A DNA stretch of 64,000 nt, taken from positions 26,790-90,789 of the forward strand of contig CACZXG010000010.1 in NCBI GenBank assembly GCA_902785055.1, written 5' to 3'. A program made the translations under genes and the position numbers. Source of the stretch: an uncultured Lachnospiraceae bacterium (GTDB lineage Bacteria; Bacillota; Clostridia; Lachnospirales; Lachnospiraceae). Below the pieces are notes generated by a model. That model was not told the origin of the DNA. It worked only from the letters and a program-made list of their open reading frames with translations, and did no database searches. Of this stretch, positions 42,972 through 52,419 are shown one piece after another. Position 1 is the stretch's first letter. Each line of letters starts with the position of its first letter.

Positions 42972-44465
42972 ATGCGTACAAGCGGAATTCTGTTTCCGAT
43001 ATTCAGTCTGCCCGGAAAATACGGGATCGGCTGTTTTTCGGAGGAGGCGTACAAGTTTGTGGATTTTCTTAAGGAGGCGAGGCAGACCTACTGGCAGATC
43101 CTGCCGCTGGGACCTACCGGCTACGGAGACTCACCTTATCAGTCCTTTTCGACTTTCGCGGGAAACCCTTATCTGATCAGCCTTGAGGACCTGATCGCGC
43201 AAGGTCTGCTTACAAAGAAAGAATGTGACGAGGTGGACTTCGGCGACGGCAGGGAAGTAGACTACGGAAAGCTCTACAATGGCCGCTGGGACCTTCTGAG
43301 GAAGGCATACCTCAGAAGCGGGCACGGGGATACACAGGAGTTCGCCGATTTCCAAAAGGACAACGAATTCTGGCTGCATGACTACGCCCTCTTCATGGCG
43401 GTCAAAAAAGTGCACGCAGGAGCCGGACTGAGCGGCTGGGAGCCTGATATCCGCGACTATAAAGCCGAAGCAGTAAAAGAGTGGTCGGAAAAGCTTCAGG
43501 ACGAGATCGGGTTTTATGAGTATCTGCAGTTCGAGTTCGCAAGGCAGTGGAAGAAACTCAAGGACTACGCGTCAGAAAAAGGAATCTCTATTATCGGAGA
43601 TATCCCGATCTATGTCTCTGCGGACAGTTCTGATTTCTGGGCTCACAGGGAACTGTTCCAGCTCGATGAGAGGGGCCGCATCCGCATGATCGCAGGCGTG
43701 CCTCCGGACGGTTTTTCCGCCACAGGGCAGGTGTGGGGGAATCCCCTGTATAACTGGGAGAAGCACAAGGAAACCGGCTATGACTGGTGGATCCGCCGTA
43801 TTGCCAAGTGTAGGGAGCTGTACGACGTCATCAGGATCGACCATTTCCGCGGGTTCGATGAATATTTTGCCATCCCTGCGGAGTCGGATACGGCGGCATC
43901 GGGCCACTGGGAAAAGGGACCGGGCACAGACCTCTTCGATGCGATCAAGGCTGCTCTGGGAGAGACACCGATCATTGCGGAGGATCTGGGGTACGTTACC
44001 GAGACAGTGCGCCAGCTGGTCCGCGATACAGGCTTCCCCAACATGAAGGTGCTGGAGTTCGCGTTCGACTCAAGAGATTCCTCGGGAGCTATGGAGTATC
44101 TGCCCTATCGCTATAAGAACAACTGCGTGGTCTACACAGGCACACACGACAATGAGACGCTGCGGGGCTGGATCGACAGCATCCTGCCGGTCGAGAGAAA
44201 GCAGGTCTGCGATTACCTTGATGTGCGCACCAAAGATCCGCAGGAGATCGTGGAGAAGATGATCATCGCGGCCTTTGGCAGTGTGGCGGACTACTGCATC
44301 ATTCCGCTGCAGGACTATCTGGGACTGGACAACAGGGCACGGATCAACCAGCCTTCCACAAACGGCAAGAACTGGAAGTGGAGAGTGAAAAAAGAGGCTT
44401 TAAACGGAAGACTGTCAGGAAGGATCGCGGAATTGACGGCCCTGTACGGAAGACTTCCGGAGTGA
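42972..44465 (+). CDS. malQ: 4-alpha-glucanotransferase (amylomaltase)
   Basis: A 497-residue GH77 enzyme that rearranges maltodextrins. Seen: FSLPGKYGIGCFSEEAYKFVDFL, LPLGPTGYGDSPYQSFSTFAGNPYLI, GDIPIYVSADSSDFW, the nucleophile region DVIRIDHFRGFDEYF, the acid/base region ETPIIAEDLGYVT, and YTGTHDNETLRGW with the third carboxylate. Length is standard for the bacterial type. A GGAGGAG site precedes the start. It works in the cytosol with the GH13 enzyme that follows. Confidence 0.93.
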   Translation: MRTSGILFPIFSLPGKYGIGCFSEEAYKFVDFLKEARQTYWQILPLGPTGYGDSPYQSFSTFAGNPYLISLEDLIAQGLLTKKECDEVDFGDGREVDYGKLYNGRWDLLRKAYLRSGHGDTQEFADFQKDNEFWLHDYALFMAVKKVHAGAGLSGWEPDIRDYKAEAVKEWSEKLQDEIGFYEYLQFEFARQWKKLKDYASEKGISIIGDIPIYVSADSSDFWAHRELFQLDERGRIRMIAGVPPDGFSATGQVWGNPLYNWEKHKETGYDWWIRRIAKCRELYDVIRIDHFRGFDEYFAIPAESDTAASGHWEKGPGTDLFDAIKAALGETPIIAEDLGYVTETVRQLVRDTGFPNMKVLEFAFDSRDSSGAMEYLPYRYKNNCVVYTGTHDNETLRGWIDSILPVERKQVCDYLDVRTKDPQEIVEKMIIAAFGSVADYCIIPLQDYLGLDNRARINQPSTNGKNWKWRVKKEALNGRLSGRIAELTALYGRLPE

Positions 44466-44511
44466 GTATACGTAAAAGCATGTTTTCCGGCAGCTAAGGA
44501 AGGAGGCGCTT

Positions 44512-46176
44512 ATGAAGAAGACCTGGTGGAAAGAAAGTGTGATTTATCAGATCTATCCCCGCAGTTTCGCGGACAGCAACGGAGACGGGATCGGAGACCT
44601 GAACGGGATCACCTCCAAGCTTGACTACCTTAAGAACCTGGGGATCGATGTCATCTGGCTCTCCCCCGTTTACAAATCGCCCAACGACGACAACGGTTAC
44701 GACATAAGCGATTACGAGGCGATCATGGACGAGTTCGGGACCATGGAGGATTTTGACAGGATGCTGGCTGAGGCCCATGCCCGCGGGATCAGGATCGTGA
44801 TGGACCTCGTTGTCAACCACACCTCCGACGAACATAAATGGTTCCTTGAGAGCCGCTCCTCGAAGGACAATCCCAAGAGGGATTATTACTTCTGGCGGGA
44901 AGGGAAGGACGGCAAAGAGCCCAATAACTGGGGATCCTGGTTCTCCGGATCCGCGTGGAAGTACGACGAGACAACGGACATGTACTATCTGCACCTGTTC
45001 TCCCCCAAGCAGCCCGACCTCAACTGGGACAACCCGGCGGTGAGAAGGGATGTATTCGACATGATGACCCGCTGGTGCGAAAAGGGAATCGACGGCTTCC
45101 GCATGGACGTGATCAGCCTGATCTCCAAGCCGGCAGGCCTGCCTGACGCGCCGCTCATGAATGAGCTCTACGGAGACTGCGGCTGCACGGCAAACGGCCC
45201 GCATGTCCACGAATATCTGCAGGAGATGAACCGCGAAGTCCTCTCAAAGTATGACATCATGACTGTCGGCGAGACGGCCTGCGTCACTTTGGAGGAGGCC
45301 AAAAAATACGCGAACAGCGAGGGCACAGAGTTGAATATGGTGTTCCAGTTTGAACATGTCGGCCTCGACGGTGACACGGAGTTCAAGTGGTCCACAAGGA
45401 AGATGCCGCTCGTACCTCTCAAGGAGAACCTGACCAAATGGCAGAAAGGCCTCGACGGGGTTGCGTGGAACAGCCTGTTCTTCTGCAATCACGACCAGCC
45501 GCGTGTCATCAACCGCCTCGGTGACCCTTCAGACGAACTGCGCGAGGTATCCGCCAAGTGCATCGCCACATGCCTCCATATGATGCAGGGAACGCCCTAT
45601 GTCTATCAGGGCGAAGAACTCGGAATGGTCAATTATCCTTTCCGCACGGTAAAGGATTTCAACGACCTCGAATCCATCAATGCATACTATGAGCTCACAG
45701 AGAAGATGGGTTGGGATCCCAAGGAGATCTTCCCCAAGATCGCGAACAAGAGCCGCGACAACGCCCGCACGCCCATGCAGTGGGATGACTCGCCGAACGC
45801 AGGCTTTACGACAGGAAAACCCTGGCTCGCTGTGAACCCGAACTATGTTAAGATCAATGCGGCGGATCAGGTGGTTCGCGAAGACTCTGTATTCAACTAC
45901 TATAAGAAGCTGATCGAGCTGCGCCACACCTACGATATTATCGTCTACGGCCACTACGAACTGCAGATGGCGGAGGATCCGGATCTCTACGTCTACACAA
46001 GGGAACTGGACGGACACAAACTTCTGGTAGTCTGCAACTTCTCCGACCATGAGAGGGAGTTCATGCCCGACGAAGAATTCCGCGAGGGAAAGGTACTGAT
46101 CCGGAACCTTGACAACAACAAGATCCTGGACGGGATGCTGGAGCCGTATGAGGCGTATGTCATCTATGCGGAGTAA
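44512..46176 (+). CDS. malL: GH13 alpha-glucosidase (oligo-1,6-glucosidase/MalL type)
   Basis: A 554-residue cytosolic enzyme. KESVIYQIYPRSFADSNGDGIGDLNGI is the GH13_31 start. The nucleophile Asp is in GIDGFRMDVIS, the acid/base Glu in IMTVGETAC, and the transition-state stabiliser in FFCNHDQPRVINRLG. Oligo-1,6-glucosidases often carry Val after the nucleophile, and MDVI is seen here, which favours alpha-1,6/isomaltase-like activity. It finishes breakdown of imported maltodextrins to glucose. AAGGAGG lies before the start; a terminator follows. Confidence 0.9.
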   Translation: MKKTWWKESVIYQIYPRSFADSNGDGIGDLNGITSKLDYLKNLGIDVIWLSPVYKSPNDDNGYDISDYEAIMDEFGTMEDFDRMLAEAHARGIRIVMDLVVNHTSDEHKWFLESRSSKDNPKRDYYFWREGKDGKEPNNWGSWFSGSAWKYDETTDMYYLHLFSPKQPDLNWDNPAVRRDVFDMMTRWCEKGIDGFRMDVISLISKPAGLPDAPLMNELYGDCGCTANGPHVHEYLQEMNREVLSKYDIMTVGETACVTLEEAKKYANSEGTELNMVFQFEHVGLDGDTEFKWSTRKMPLVPLKENLTKWQKGLDGVAWNSLFFCNHDQPRVINRLGDPSDELREVSAKCIATCLHMMQGTPYVYQGEELGMVNYPFRTVKDFNDLESINAYYELTEKMGWDPKEIFPKIANKSRDNARTPMQWDDSPNAGFTTGKPWLAVNPNYVKINAADQVVREDSVFNYYKKLIELRHTYDIIVYGHYELQMAEDPDLYVYTRELDGHKLLVVCNFSDHEREFMPDEEFREGKVLIRNLDNNKILDGMLEPYEAYVIYAE

Positions 46177-46200
46177 CTGATACGGAATAAAAATGACAGG

Positions 46201-46234
46201 AAAAGCCCCCGGCGAAATGCTGGGGGCCTTTTTG
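46201..46234 (+). terminator. Intrinsic terminator of the maltodextrin operon
   Basis: AAAAGCCCCCGG and CTGGGGGCCTTTTT around CGAAATG. Confidence 0.8.
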
Positions 46235-46343
46235 CGCAGTTATAAAGCATTTCCACCTGCTTCCATTTCACTAGATCCCGGCGTTTATGTGTTATAATTA
46301 GACACTAAGCAATTATAACGACCGACAAGGAGACTTTTAAGCT

Positions 46344-48731
46344 GTGAAATGGTTTCAGCGTTTTTACCTGGATAAAGAGAAAGATATGATCGTAGACCTG
46401 TACCGGGAGGAAGGCAGGGGTACCATGCACTTTGTGCTCTCCACACCCAACCACGGGACCGGAAACCTGATCCGGAATCTGGCGGCGCTTTGCGGGCTGC
46501 CGCTTTCGGAGGGAAAGAACGGACTTTTGGTCATCCGCGGTACAGTGCCGAGTTACATCGACGGCTATAACAGGCTGATCTATGTTTTCAGGCTGGGGGA
46601 CACGAAGGTGGCCAATATCTACCCGGACGGGCGGGTGGAGACGAAGGCGCACATCCCGGCTATTTCCAAGACACTGATGAGCCAGACTAAGGACTACCGT
46701 CTTGACGAAAAGCGCACGATCGTGAAGACATATATCCGCAGCGAGAACAAGTTCCGCACGGATCTGCACACGCATATGAACGCAAACCTTCACCCGGACA
46801 TTCTGATCGCGCTGGGAATCTGCCATCAGATCCGTTACCCGCTTTATTACATTAAAAAGCTGAGTCTGCGCTGCAGTGAGGAGCAGAAGGAGAAGCTCGC
46901 GGCGCGCCGGGCGGTGTCGGAGGAGAAGTACAGGGACTGCGGCCTTACAGGCAAGTACCTGGACAGAAGAATCGATGACAATACATTTTTAAACTTTGCC
47001 GACCTGATCCTAAATAATCCTGAGGACGCGGCGTACAATATTCCGCGGATCAGGAGTTCTCTGTCGATCCTCAAGGACGGACAGGCGGTCTTCACTAATT
47101 TGGAGAAGGTTTACCTGTACCGCTATGTTTTCTGCAAGGGACAGGAAGCGGAGGACAGGATCGCGCTGGAAAGTGAAAAGATAAGCGGGATCCCGGATGC
47201 GGACATCTGTGCCGCGGTCCGGCAGATTCTGAAGGACCGGGAGAATCCGGCGTATGCGGAGAATACACTGTTTCAGGACAAACTCCTGTGGATCGCCCGC
47301 AGTTACGCGAAGCAAGGCGTCTGCTACGCCGAGATATCGGACACGACTCTGGTCAAAAAAGAGGGAGCCCCCGCGATGCTGGCTCAGGTTCATGCCGTCA
47401 TGCCGGCTGTCACGAAGGAGACGGGCGTGCTTCTGCGGTTTCTGGCGGCGATCCGGCGCATTCCGCTGACGATCGTGAAAGACCAGGTGGAGACAGGGGA
47501 TTATTTCCGGGAGAATCTGCAGACGCTGAGGGCGATCGCAGCTGATCCCTATGTGGCGGGGAGTGACATTATCGGCGAGGAGTTAAACGATATAAGGGAT
47601 ATCGCGCCGGTGCTCCACGAACTGGTGAAGATCGCGCAGGCGGATCCGGGATTTGTGATCAGGATCCACGCTGGCGAGAACGACGGGCTGCAGGACAACA
47701 TCGCTAACAGCCTCAAGTGCGTGAAGGAAGCGCTGGCCCCGGGGCAGAAGATGCCGTATGTGCGGATCGGTCACGGGCTCTACACACCGGACCTGCGGAG
47801 AGCGAAGGGAAAAGCGCTGATCAGCGCCCTGAAGGAGAGCGGCGCAGTGCTGGAGTTCCAGATCACCTCAAATGTGCGGCTCAATAACCTCAGCAGTATG
47901 AAGCGGCATCCTCTCAGGCAATACCTCGCGCTTGGAATCGGGTGTGTGCAGGGGACGGACGGAGGCGCCCTGTATGGAAGTGATTCCATCGACGAGCAGC
48001 TCTCCCTGGAGAAAATGCTGGAGCTCAGCGGTGAAGAGATGCATATGATGAGAGCGTGCGAGGACAGGGTCCTGCACAGGAGCCTGAAGGCGTTCGAGGT
48101 CAAATGCGAAGCTTATAAAGAAAAAGCCGGGGCGGAGGCAGAGAGGGATACGGAGGAGCCGGAGCTCTCCCTGATCGGGAAGCGCTCGCTTAAGGCGGCG
48201 GAGACTTTGGCAGAGCAGATCAGAGAGATGCCGTCCGATAAGAATCCGATCGTGATCGTCGGCGGGAGCTTCAGCCATGACAGCCACAAGGTGAGGATGA
48301 CTGAGGAGAACAGGAAGAGGATCGACGATATTTTGGCAAATGAGGATCCGGAGAAGTCTTTCTTCGTGGTCGGGCACTCGCTGCGCGGCTATGAGCAGTA
48401 TCTGGTGGAGCAGAACCGGGGGAGGTTCGAGATCTTTGCCATGGTGCCGTCCATGATCACGGAGCCCGAATACCGCAAACTCCGCGATGCGGGGGTCGGG
48501 ATCAGGGTCTCTATTGAACCTGTGCCGATGGGCACTTACAAGAGTTTTGCCTATGAGATATTCAAGAGGAGGCCTTCAAAGCTGATCGCGTTCGACGGAA
48601 ATATCGCCGGAGCAAATATGATCCAGGAGGCCAAGAACAGCAAGTATCCCTGCGTCATCCTTGTCAACAGCAGGTGCAAGGCTCTCAAAGTTAAAGCGGA
48701 TTCGCTGGAAGGATATGTTAAACTGTTCTGA
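46344..48731 (+). CDS. Adenosine-deaminase-like metallohydrolase fused to a SLOG-like domain
   Basis: A 795-residue protein with GTG start and an AAGGAGA site. Residues 1-135 are an unrecognised domain. Residues 138-600 follow the adenosine/AMP deaminase barrel: FRTDLHTHMNAN (His142, His144), IRIHAGENDG with the metal His and catalytic Glu near 443-446, RIGHGLY near 477, LEFQITSNVRL, and an Asp in GTDGGALYG near 537. Residues 633-795 resemble a SLOG/DUF2493-type nucleotide-binding domain: PIVIVGGSFSHDS, SFFVVGHSLRG, KLIAFDGNIAGANMIQEAK. It is much longer than metabolic ADA. Its size recalls the RADAR deaminase RdrB, but no RdrA-like ATPase is near. Substrate is unknown. Confidence 0.7.
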   Translation: MKWFQRFYLDKEKDMIVDLYREEGRGTMHFVLSTPNHGTGNLIRNLAALCGLPLSEGKNGLLVIRGTVPSYIDGYNRLIYVFRLGDTKVANIYPDGRVETKAHIPAISKTLMSQTKDYRLDEKRTIVKTYIRSENKFRTDLHTHMNANLHPDILIALGICHQIRYPLYYIKKLSLRCSEEQKEKLAARRAVSEEKYRDCGLTGKYLDRRIDDNTFLNFADLILNNPEDAAYNIPRIRSSLSILKDGQAVFTNLEKVYLYRYVFCKGQEAEDRIALESEKISGIPDADICAAVRQILKDRENPAYAENTLFQDKLLWIARSYAKQGVCYAEISDTTLVKKEGAPAMLAQVHAVMPAVTKETGVLLRFLAAIRRIPLTIVKDQVETGDYFRENLQTLRAIAADPYVAGSDIIGEELNDIRDIAPVLHELVKIAQADPGFVIRIHAGENDGLQDNIANSLKCVKEALAPGQKMPYVRIGHGLYTPDLRRAKGKALISALKESGAVLEFQITSNVRLNNLSSMKRHPLRQYLALGIGCVQGTDGGALYGSDSIDEQLSLEKMLELSGEEMHMMRACEDRVLHRSLKAFEVKCEAYKEKAGAEAERDTEEPELSLIGKRSLKAAETLAEQIREMPSDKNPIVIVGGSFSHDSHKVRMTEENRKRIDDILANEDPEKSFFVVGHSLRGYEQYLVEQNRGRFEIFAMVPSMITEPEYRKLRDAGVGIRVSIEPVPMGTYKSFAYEIFKRRPSKLIAFDGNIAGANMIQEAKNSKYPCVILVNSRCKALKVKADSLEGYVKLF

Positions 48732-48852
48732 GAGGTGAAATCCCGGATCAAAATAATATGATTAAATGTCAATTGATCTGTAAGACTTCACCCGTCTCAG
48801 CGTCATCTATAGTATAAGCGGTGCGCAAGCACCGGCCTAAAAGGGAAAATCC

Positions 48853-49419
48853 ATGGAAGATACCGCAATCATCGATCTGTACTGGAAGAGGGACGAACAG
48901 GCCATCGTCGAGACAGATCTCAAATACGGAAAATATTGTCATACAGTGGCGTACAATGTCCTGAACGATATCGAGGATTCAAGAGAGTGCGTCAATGATA
49001 CATGGCTGCGCGCCTGGAACTCAATGCCTCCGAAGAGGCCTTCTGTGCTGCGCGCGTTTTTGGCTAAAATAACGCGCAACCTGGCTTTTGACCGGTACAG
49101 GGCGCGAAGCGCGGCGAAAAGGGGCAGCGGCACTATGGAAGCTGTGCTCGATGAGCTGGCGGAGTGCGCGGACATGTCCGGAAACTGGGATGCGGAAGAG
49201 GCCTATCTGGCCACGGAGCTGAAAGAAGCCATCAACCGCTTTGCAGAGCAGCTGCCCGAGAGGGAGTGCGACCTGTTTGTGAGAAGATACTTTTTTGCCG
49301 ATGAGATCCCCAGTATTGCGAGGCGGTATCAGATGACGGAGAACAACGTCACAGTGAGCCTGAGCAGGATCAGGAAGAAACTTCGGAAGTATCTTAAAGA
49401 GGGGGAATTTATCGAATGA
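48853..49419 (+). CDS. ECF-type RNA polymerase sigma factor
   Basis: A 188-residue sigma-70 family protein. Region 2 has YGKYCHTVAYNVLNDIEDSRECVNDTWLRAWNSMP; region 4 has LPERECDLFVRRYFFADEIPSIARRYQMTENNVTVSLSRIRKKL. The linker contains a basic stretch (DRYRARSAAKRGSG). It heads a three-gene unit and overlaps the next gene by four bases (ATGA), so the membrane protein encoded there may be its anti-sigma factor. Confidence 0.85.
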   Translation: MEDTAIIDLYWKRDEQAIVETDLKYGKYCHTVAYNVLNDIEDSRECVNDTWLRAWNSMPPKRPSVLRAFLAKITRNLAFDRYRARSAAKRGSGTMEAVLDELAECADMSGNWDAEEAYLATELKEAINRFAEQLPERECDLFVRRYFFADEIPSIARRYQMTENNVTVSLSRIRKKLRKYLKEGEFIE

Positions 49420-50192
49420 GAGCAGAGGACTTATTTGAAGCGATGGGCGGCATCGACGAAAAGCTGATCGCCCGAAGTGACCGGAGAGTGCGTAGTTCTC
49501 AGAGCAGGCCTTCCTCCGGAAAAGCCGTAAAAAGAGCAAAAAAGAGAAAAGGCAGAAGGAGTGTCGGAGCGGAGATCTACCGCTTTACAGTGGTCGCTAT
49601 GTCGACGGCAGTTGTTGTTTTCCTGCTCTTTATGGCCAGGGATCTGCTGGGTATCCGCAATCTCTCAGATGTCAGAGACCGTTTGGACTCAACCCAGATG
49701 AGCAGTATTGCCGAGCCGGCGCAGGCTGATGATTTCGCCGCTGAACAGCCGGAAGTATCTTCTGAGATGAGAGCCGCTGACGGCGGGCAGGCAGAGGAAG
49801 CGGCGGAAAGTGAAGCCGCGGACAGAGCAGCAGGAGTTGATAATAGCGTTAAGACCGCGGTAGATATGCTCGGAGAGCTCAAGGGAGACTATATCAGACT
49901 TGAATATATCTCGGCGGAAGATGAGGCTAACGGCGGCAGCCGCAAAGTGCCTGAATATACCGAGGAAGGCGAGATCGCTCTTTCGGAAGCATTTTCTAAA
50001 GGCAAGGCGACGCCGGCGATAATGGTTTCCACCGGAAAGGCCACTTATTATGTGTATCTCACGAGGGAAAACGGAGAAGTGCACAGGGCGGTCTTCTATG
50101 AGAACGCGTATGTCAGCATGGACAATATTCCCGGAATTGTGATGAAGATTTCACAGGCGGATTACGAGGAAATAGAGAACCTCTTCCGCTGA
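49416..50192 (+). CDS. Single-pass membrane protein, possible anti-sigma factor
   Basis: A 258-residue protein with a basic N-terminal segment of about 60 residues (SRPSSGKAVKRAKKRKGRR), one membrane helix at about 62-82, and an extracellular part rich in Ala and Glu followed by a folded domain from about residue 150. The N-terminal segment starts RAEDLFEAMGGIDEKLI, a pattern seen in proteins encoded after clostridial ECF sigma genes. No zinc-binding ZAS motif is visible. Translational overlap with the sigma gene supports a regulatory link. Confidence 0.6.
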   Translation: MRAEDLFEAMGGIDEKLIARSDRRVRSSQSRPSSGKAVKRAKKRKGRRSVGAEIYRFTVVAMSTAVVVFLLFMARDLLGIRNLSDVRDRLDSTQMSSIAEPAQADDFAAEQPEVSSEMRAADGGQAEEAAESEAADRAAGVDNSVKTAVDMLGELKGDYIRLEYISAEDEANGGSRKVPEYTEEGEIALSEAFSKGKATPAIMVSTGKATYYVYLTRENGEVHRAVFYENAYVSMDNIPGIVMKISQADYEEIENLFR

Positions 50193-50205
50193 AGGGAGGA
50201 TCAGT

Positions 50206-51351
50206 ATGAGAAAGATTAAACTGGCGGCAATAGCTGTTTTGGCAGTTTCACTGTGCCTGACAGGCTGCGGCGGCTCTTCAAACATGAACAGCGCCGCTTA
50301 TAAGGAAGAGACTGCAGCTGCGGGCGATTACGCGTACGATTCCTATGCCGCAGAGGAAGCCGTGGCTATGGCAGAAGGGGAGGAGTATAAATCGGACGGC
50401 GGATCTGGATCGACAGAATCGGCGCTGCGGGCGCAGGATGGTCAAAAGATCGTCTACACGGGGAACCTGAGCATCCAGACTTTGGAATATGACAAGTCCG
50501 CGGCCAGTATCCGAAAGAAGATCAAGGACGCCGGCGGCTTCTCGGAGGCCGAGAGCGAGCGCGACAACGATTACTACTGGTACAGTTACAACAGCGGTTC
50601 CAACAATACGCGCTATCTGAACATCACCGCGAGGATCCCCTCTGAGAAGTTTGAGGACTTTATCAATTCCCTGAGCGGAGACGGCAAGATCATGAGCCGC
50701 TCTGTCAACGCGGAGAATATCAGCCAGGTATACGCGAATAAAGAGACTTACAAGAAATCTCTCGAGAAGGAGCAGGAGAGGCTTCTGGAGATGATGGACA
50801 AGGCGGAGACCATTGAAGACATGATCACCGTTGAGTCCAGGCTCTCGGAAGTGGAGCGCCAGCTGAATGTATACAAGACAGATCTGGCTCAGATGGACAA
50901 GGACGTGGAATTCTCCACGATCTACATTGAGCTGAAGGAAGTGAAGCGCTATACAGAGGAAGTGAACAGCACTACCTTTGGCGAGGAAGTGAAGTACGCT
51001 TTTGAGGACGCGATCAACAGTTTCAGGAACTTCTGCGAAGGTATTGTCCTGTTTGTAGTGAGGAACTTCCCTTATCTGATCATCCTGGCAGTCATCCTTG
51101 CCCTGATCATCCGGGCTATTGGCAGGAGCAGGGCTAAGAGGATCGCGATGATGTCAGATCCGGAATATGCCAAGCTCGTGAACGCTAAGGCGCGGGCCAA
51201 GGCGGAAGCAGACGCGAGAAAGAGAGCGGAAAAGGAAGCGAAGCGCAAAGGGCGCGGAGGGCTCTTTGGAAAGAAGGAAACTGCAGACGGGAACGCAGCA
51301 GTTTCTCCTCAGGCGGAGAATCCTGAGGCAAACAATGAAGATCCGAAGTAA
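50206..51351 (+). CDS. DUF4349 lipoprotein
   Basis: A 381-residue lipoprotein: lipobox LCLTGCGGSS with Cys at about residue 21. The DUF4349 core (GQKIVYTGNLSIQTLEYDKSAASIRKKIKDAGGFSEAES; LNITARIPSEKFEDFINSL; YANKETYKKSLEKEQERLLEMMDKAETIEDMITVESRLSEVERQL) includes a coiled coil at about 180-240. A membrane helix follows at about 285-305, then a long Lys/Arg/Ala-rich cytosolic tail. DUF4349 proteins are often in sigma-factor operons; their job is unknown. It follows the preceding gene by 13 bp. Confidence 0.8.
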   Translation: MRKIKLAAIAVLAVSLCLTGCGGSSNMNSAAYKEETAAAGDYAYDSYAAEEAVAMAEGEEYKSDGGSGSTESALRAQDGQKIVYTGNLSIQTLEYDKSAASIRKKIKDAGGFSEAESERDNDYYWYSYNSGSNNTRYLNITARIPSEKFEDFINSLSGDGKIMSRSVNAENISQVYANKETYKKSLEKEQERLLEMMDKAETIEDMITVESRLSEVERQLNVYKTDLAQMDKDVEFSTIYIELKEVKRYTEEVNSTTFGEEVKYAFEDAINSFRNFCEGIVLFVVRNFPYLIILAVILALIIRAIGRSRAKRIAMMSDPEYAKLVNAKARAKAEADARKRAEKEAKRKGRGGLFGKKETADGNAAVSPQAENPEANNEDPK

Positions 51352-51379
51352 ATTAAGAAAGGCAGAAATGCCGGACAAG

Positions 51380-51409
51380 AAAAGAGCACCGGAAGCGGTG
51401 CTCTTTTTG
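51380..51409. terminator. Bidirectional intrinsic terminator
   Basis: AAAGAGCACCG and CGGTGCTCTTT around GAAG, with A and T runs on the two sides, between convergent genes. Confidence 0.85.
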
Positions 51410-51436
51410 AGTCGGAAGGATAACAGGAAGCTGCGG

Positions 51437-52267
51437 TCAGTCATGCCGCTGGGAGAAATCGCTGTAGACCTCGGTAAAGAGAGCGGAATGGGGCAGGCGC
51501 TCCGTCCGCAGTCCGGCCATAGTCAGGTGCGTCGTGTCGCCGATCCGGGTCGCGCGGAAATTCGCAATGCCTCTCTGCCGCTCTTCGGTGTAGACTTCCG
51601 TGACTGAGGAAGTGGGCATGCAGAAGGACTGCAGAGGCACAAAGGGCGAGATGCTCCAGAGATGGGAGAGCAGCACGCATGTGATGCCGAAGTGGCAGAA
51701 AAAGGTAAGAGTCTCGATGCTCTCGCGCTCAACGCGGTAGTGGCGGCCTTCACGCACATAGCCGTGCTCGGCCAGCAGATCGTCAAAGGAGGAGATGACG
51801 CTGTCGTAGATGGGCAGCAGGTCGGAGTTGAGCGCGACCAGAGTCCCGCGCCAAGCTACGTAATCGGAATAGGCGGGATGCTCCGTATAATAGGAGGGGT
51901 ACATATCCCATACGATCCTCTTTTTAAATGATCCGTCGGACGCAGTCTTGATATAATAGGCGTCCTGAAGCAGTGTGACGTCATTTACGTCCACCTGGGC
52001 CGGGAACTCCCGCAGCCAGTCCAATGTAGTGAGAATATCTCCGCAGTTAACAGCGGCAGCAGCGCCGCGCGCACCGGGGACAGCGCGTCCAAGGGTGATC
52101 GCGGCAGTTTCCTGCGCCCGTCCCAGGGGGGAGGCGTAGCAGGTCCCCAAGTTCATCTTTGTGCTCGATCTCAGAGCACAGAGCGCCTTGGCTTCATTGC
52201 GGCCGATCTCGTTGAGACAGTCGCTCGCGTAATCCGGATCTCCGTGTCGGATGAACAATAGTCTCAT
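51437..52267 (-). CDS. Histidine phosphatase superfamily protein
   Basis: A 276-residue branch 1-type phosphatase. MRLLFIRHGDPDY carries the phospho-acceptor His in RHG, YASPLGRAQETAAI gives the second Arg region, and FFCHFGITCVLLSHLW has the second catalytic His. The middle has a longer insertion than phosphoglycerate mutase (VNDVTLLQDAYYIKTASDGS). Substrate is unknown. It is monocistronic. Confidence 0.8.
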   Translation of the reverse strand: MRLLFIRHGDPDYASDCLNEIGRNEAKALCALRSSTKMNLGTCYASPLGRAQETAAITLGRAVPGARGAAAAVNCGDILTTLDWLREFPAQVDVNDVTLLQDAYYIKTASDGSFKKRIVWDMYPSYYTEHPAYSDYVAWRGTLVALNSDLLPIYDSVISSFDDLLAEHGYVREGRHYRVERESIETLTFFCHFGITCVLLSHLWSISPFVPLQSFCMPTSSVTEVYTEERQRGIANFRATRIGDTTHLTMAGLRTERLPHSALFTEVYSDFSQRHD

Positions 52268-52419
52268 AATATCTCCATTCCTCCGCGCAGCTGCGCGGCT
52301 ATTAATTGCACTTTGTAGTAATGAAAAGTTTGTGCGATAATGATGTTGTTCATGTAATATATTTTACTTGAAATTTACCGAAAATTGTAAACAGATTGCG
52401 GGCAAAGACGAGATACAGC

